64,000 nt of DNA from an uncultured Actinomycetes bacterium (GTDB lineage: Bacteria > Actinomycetota > Actinomycetes > Mycobacteriales > Nakamurellaceae). Where the stretch lies: the NCBI GenBank assembly GCA_937926105.1, contig CALANS010000003.1:19037-83036 (forward strand), in the 5' to 3' direction. Within the stretch, counting starts at the first letter, position 1; each line of letters begins with the position of its first letter. Under the pieces are notes generated by a model, which searched no databases, was not told where the DNA came from, and worked only from the letters and a program-made list of their open reading frames with translations. Of the stretch, positions 61,162 to 64,000 are shown in pieces. A program made the translations under genes and the position numbers.

Positions 61162-62004
61162 GTGACGCAGCTGCGGCACCAACTCGGCGAGCGGGGCGAC
61201 GCCGGGCTGCCGCTCAATCCCGACGTGCCGCAGCCCCCATTTCCGGTGTGGATGTCGCTGCCGTCGAGCTGGTCGCTGTTGGACATCAACCCCGGGACCT
61301 GGCGGCGCTCCGCGGAGACGCTGATCGACACCACGTTCCGCGGGTCTCGGCTGCCCGCGGCGGATCGGCGGACCTTCCTCGGGTTCATCGAGTCCCTGGT
61401 CGCGGACTGCCAGTCCGCGGGGGCATGCGTCTCGCTGCTGACGGTCGGGCGGAGACCGGAGGGCGGCGCGGCCAGCGCCGGCATCCACCTCGCGTTCGCC
61501 GACGAGGGCGTGCCGGCCACCCTCGGCCGGATTCAGGACTCCATCCCTCGGGCCGGAACACGCACCGAGATCGACAGCGGTGTGGGCCCCGCGCTGCTGC
61601 AGCGCGAGCGGATGACGATGCTGATCCCCGGATCGGGGCAGCTGGCGGCGCTGGCCAGCATGCAGATCTTCGTGCCGATACCGGGAACCACCTGGACCGC
61701 GGTGCTCGCCACGGCCAGCGCGCATCCGGAGCTCACCGACCGGCTGGAGGCGCTGCTGGTGGAGATCGCCCGGTCGATCAGCGTGGGCCTGCCTGGAGGC
61801 GGGGACAGCGGTGACGAGGGCGGCGGGGCTGACCAGGGCTATGGACGTGCCCGGTCAGACCGGGCACGTGGCCAGCGTCCCGCCGACCGGTCCGGCCCCC
61901 GCATCATCGACGGGTTCGGCGGGCTGATCACCCGGCGGATCGGGCCCGAGCCGCACGGCGAGTCCGGGAGTGGCGAGTCCGACGGTGGCGGGGACCATGG
62001 CTGA
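61162..62004 (+). CDS. Unknown ESX-locus protein (280 aa)
   Basis: 280 aa from GTG 61162, AAGGGGG upstream. Mixed alpha/beta, no signal or membrane helix. Core motifs WMSLPSSWSLLDINPGTW, LGFIESLVADCQSAGACVSL, ALLQRERMTMLIPGSGQL and FVPIPGTTWTAVLATAS; C-terminal ~60 residues are Gly/Asp-rich and disordered. No family recognised. By location it may be a chaperone-like (EspG-type) partner or other ESX accessory. Its stop overlaps the next gene by 8 nt. Confidence 0.65.
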   Translation: MTQLRHQLGERGDAGLPLNPDVPQPPFPVWMSLPSSWSLLDINPGTWRRSAETLIDTTFRGSRLPAADRRTFLGFIESLVADCQSAGACVSLLTVGRRPEGGAASAGIHLAFADEGVPATLGRIQDSIPRAGTRTEIDSGVGPALLQRERMTMLIPGSGQLAALASMQIFVPIPGTTWTAVLATASAHPELTDRLEALLVEIARSISVGLPGGGDSGDEGGGADQGYGRARSDRARGQRPADRSGPRIIDGFGGLITRRIGPEPHGESGSGESDGGGDHG

Positions 62005-62200
62005 GCCCCGGCCGAAGGTCATCCTGCAGGCACACGCGACCCGAGCGGCAACGGCGATGGCGCTGCTGCTGCACGCCGGCGACCGGGGTCCGCGGGAGAT
62101 ACGCAAGCCGTTCGGGCCGCTGATCGCCGGGGCGGTGGTGGCCATCGTCATCCTGCTGGCGATCTTCATCGCGGGGCGGCTGGGCGGCGCGCTGCAGTAG
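61997..62200 (+). CDS. Small single-pass membrane protein of the ESX locus (67 aa)
   Basis: 67 aa from ATG 61997, overlapping the previous gene by 8 nt. Basic/amphipathic N-terminus (AEPRPKVILQAHATRA), then PFGPLIAGAVVAIVILLAIFIAGRL, one membrane helix. Topology recalls the N-terminal anchor of EccB, but the periplasmic domain is absent. May be a stand-alone subunit. Confidence 0.7.
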   Translation: MAEPRPKVILQAHATRAATAMALLLHAGDRGPREIRKPFGPLIAGAVVAIVILLAIFIAGRLGGALQ

Positions 62201-62201
62201 C

Positions 62202-62293
62202 AGTCTGAAAATCTGCCCCTACATTCACGTCGTGTTCACCGGCTGAGCGGCGGGCGACGCTCGCGTCGAAATCTGGAGGCAGATTTTCAGACT
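62202..62293. repeat. 92-bp element with perfect 16-bp inverted termini
   Basis: AGTCTGAAAATCTGCC (62202-62217) and GGCAGATTTTCAGACT (62278-62293) are exact inverted complements around 60 bp. The termini are AT-rich against the local GC. Between the convergent small membrane gene and eccD, so it could also act as a bidirectional terminator. Confidence 0.75.
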
Positions 62294-62299
62294 CGGGAG

Positions 62300-63706
62300 T
62301 CAGCCCAGCCAGCGCTGCATCGCCGGAATCGTCGCGAACAGCAGGATCAGCAGCGGGACCAGGGCGAGCACGGCCAGCGAGTCCACCCGGTCCAGCATCC
62401 GGCGCATCCGGGCGCGGGGCACCTCCGGCAGCGCCGACAGCCCCGTTGCCACCAGCACCAGGACGACCACCGCCAACAGCACCAGCCCCATCAGCGCCGC
62501 GGCGCGGCCGGACATTCCCAGCCAGCCGGGTGCGGACAGCGCGATCGCGGCCGCCCCGACCGTCGCCGTCAGCAGCATCGGCAGTACCTGCCGGGCCCGG
62601 GTGAACATCCGGGAGCGCACCGCGAAGATCAGCCCACCCACCGCCGCGACCACTCGGTTGATCCACTCCGGCGCGCCGGTCCCGGCACCGGCCGCCAGCA
62701 CCCACAGGGCCAGCGCGGCGAGCACCGCGCAACACCAGACCAGGCCGGTAGCCACGCTCTGCCCGCGGCGGACTGCGCGCTGCACCGCCACCTGCGGGAC
62801 CCGGGTGCCGTCCTCGTCGAAGCGCATCAGGTTCACCAGCCCCGCCCCGCCGAGTGCCGCCTGTCCCGCCAGGCCGATCCCGATCACCGCCAGCAGCAAC
62901 ACCAGCCCGGCCGTGCGGTCGGCCGGCAACCCGAGCCGGACCGCCAGGGTCGCCGTACCGGCCAGCACAATGCCCGTCACCCCCGCCACCCGTAGGCCCG
63001 GCCACCGGCGCACCAGGCCCGCCGCCAGCAGTCCCACCGCTGCGGCCGTGGCGGCCAGTGGTGCCGCGGCGCCATGCCAGCCGCCGGACAGCAGCGTTGC
63101 CAGCGGAGTCGGGCCGGCGCCCTCGGCGAGGCCGGCCCCATTCGGCCCGGATGAGCCCGCGGCCAGGCCGAGTGCCACCAGCGCTGCCGCGGGCGCGGCC
63201 AGCACCGCCACCGTCGCCCCGCCTGGTTCGGAGATCACCGCCGCGATGGCCAGCGCCGCGAGCGCGGTCACCGCCGCTCCCGCCCAGCTCACCGGCGAGC
63301 CGGCGGTCGCGCAGCCGATCAATGCCAGCGCCAGGACCAGCGTCACCGCTATCGCGATCCCGGAGCGTCGCGCGTGCTCGGCCCAGGCCGGCGCGATCGC
63401 CGTCACCTGATCGGCGGCGGCCGCCTCCACGTCGTCCACGAACGGTGGCGGGGGCGCCTCGGCGGCCGGTGTCAGGTGCAGCACGGTGCCGTCCAGCACG
63501 CCGGCGTCGTCCAGGCTGTGATCGCGTGGGATGGCGCCGGTCGCGGTGGTGGACAGCACCCAGCGGATCGCCTCCCGACCGGTGGGCATCGCGAGCAGCC
63601 GCAACACCGTGGGCAGCTGGCCGGACAGCGGCTCGTCGGCTGGTAGCGACACGTCGACCTGCCGAGACTCGCCGATCACGGTGACCCGGGTGAAGCGTGT
63701 ACCCAC
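62300..63706 (-). CDS. eccD: Type VII secretion integral membrane protein EccD
   Basis: 468 aa. N-terminal ubiquitin-like YukD domain (~1-85: RFTRVTVIGESRQVDVSLPADEPLSGQLP, VLDGTVLHL), a short linker, then about eleven hydrophobic helices to the C-terminus (VTLVLALALIGCATAG ... VLALVPLLILLFATIPAMQ). Core channel component of ESX systems. No EccB, EccC or MycP in the window; they may lie beyond 64 kb. Confidence 0.88.
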   Translation of the reverse strand: MGTRFTRVTVIGESRQVDVSLPADEPLSGQLPTVLRLLAMPTGREAIRWVLSTTATGAIPRDHSLDDAGVLDGTVLHLTPAAEAPPPPFVDDVEAAAADQVTAIAPAWAEHARRSGIAIAVTLVLALALIGCATAGSPVSWAGAAVTALAALAIAAVISEPGGATVAVLAAPAAALVALGLAAGSSGPNGAGLAEGAGPTPLATLLSGGWHGAAAPLAATAAAVGLLAAGLVRRWPGLRVAGVTGIVLAGTATLAVRLGLPADRTAGLVLLLAVIGIGLAGQAALGGAGLVNLMRFDEDGTRVPQVAVQRAVRRGQSVATGLVWCCAVLAALALWVLAAGAGTGAPEWINRVVAAVGGLIFAVRSRMFTRARQVLPMLLTATVGAAAIALSAPGWLGMSGRAAALMGLVLLAVVVLVLVATGLSALPEVPRARMRRMLDRVDSLAVLALVPLLILLFATIPAMQRWLG

Positions 63707-63888
63707 TTCTCACCCCCGCCGGTCCCCGTCATCCGATCCGAGCCAAGTCCCGCGCAGAGTCTAAGCCCGGACCTGGCCGTGAGTCGGTGGCGCTGGCGGG
63801 CTCCGACTGCCGGTGGACGACGGCCGCTCAGCCACGGCGAGTATGACCGGCGCGCCGCAGTCGCCGATGATGCCGCCGCCAAGACACG

Positions 63889-63915
63889 CCGCCGGGGCGC
63901 TGCTGGCCCCGGCGG
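63889..63915 (-). terminator. Stem-loop terminator after the partial malate synthase gene
   Basis: CCGCCGGGGC (63889-63898) pairs with GCCCCGGCGG (63906-63915) in a perfect 10-bp stem, 7-nt loop, 24 nt beyond the stop of the gene to the right. Confidence 0.65.
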
Positions 63916-63938
63916 TGGTGTCGGTGGGGGGTTGTGTT

Positions 63939-64000
63939 GTTACTCGGGGGTGCCGGTGAGGATGCGGTAGGCGGGCAGGGTGAGGAACTCGGCGAACTCG
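63939..64000 (-). CDS. Probable malate synthase, C-terminal end only
   Basis: Last ~20 codons on the minus strand read EFAEFLTLPAYRILTGTPE and TAA. FLTLPAY is the malate synthase A C-terminal signature. The rest lies past the window. Malate synthase condenses acetyl-CoA and glyoxylate. Assignment rests on one short motif. Confidence 0.55.

Noticed and set aside
63779..63970. Open frame of 63 codons on the + strand near the right end
   Set aside because: No ribosome binding site, crosses the predicted terminator and is antisense to the malate synthase end.

Overview
The window is one contiguous piece of a high-GC actinobacterial chromosome. The evidence is near-uniform G/C at third codon positions, frequent GTG/TTG starts, WXG100/EccD type VII secretion genes, a DUF222-HNH gene, an HspR-type HAIR element and a mycobacterial-style SOS box. 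A Nakamurella- or Frankia-related soil lineage is possible, but I cannot fix the genus by eye. Both ends cut a gene: a class III aminotransferase on the left and the C-terminus of a probable malate synthase on the right. I found no rRNA, tRNA, CRISPR array or transposase.

Left third (1-16.2 kb). A DUF4157 (eCIS-core) protein with a second, papain-like cysteine domain is followed by a YbjN/chaperone-like gene. Next is a large polyamine island. The minus-strand operon potD-potA-(39-aa ORF)-potB-potC-FAD oxidase-(ureohydrolase/saccharopine-dehydrogenase fusion) lies divergent to an Lrp regulator, a class III aminotransferase and a second FAD oxidase. Together they could import putrescine/spermidine/agmatine and oxidise or transaminate them. 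The 39-aa ORF is not obvious from ordinary gene calling, but it has a good ribosome binding site and couples potA to potB.

Middle (16.2-43.6 kb). Housekeeping and transport: HAD phosphatase, SerRS, zincin, two PfkB kinases, F420/PPOX-like enzyme, DUF1707 protein, histidine phosphatase, prephenate dehydratase, a five-gene Dpp/Opp peptide importer, a Zur-box-linked zinc locus (metal-binding lipoprotein divergent to a DUF318 permease + TIGR03943 pair), a deacetylase-like lipoprotein, CPBP protease, S9 peptidase, nitroreductase, glycerate kinase, DUF5926, a degenerate SDR-like protein, a DUF4328 membrane protein and a rhodanese.

Right third (43.6-64 kb). DUF222-HNH endonuclease with an SOS-like operator and a predicted leaderless promoter; Fpg-type glycosylase; WXG100-like gene; GpsA; PLP decarboxylase; Hsp20 under a HAIR box; prenyltransferase-fold protein; MsrA; cyclopropane synthase; aldo/keto reductase and MFS exporter; proline catabolism (putB-pruA) with a divergent TetR gene and a perfect palindromic operator; and a partial ESX/type VII locus (two WXG100 proteins, MinD-like ATPase with an altered P-loop, two unknowns, EccD).

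Intergenic DNA carries three unrelated repeat types: a roughly 100-bp interspersed element in two copies (14.7 and 35.7 kb), a direct/inverted repeat cluster at 33.2 kb, and a 92-bp element with perfect 16-bp inverted termini at 62.2 kb.
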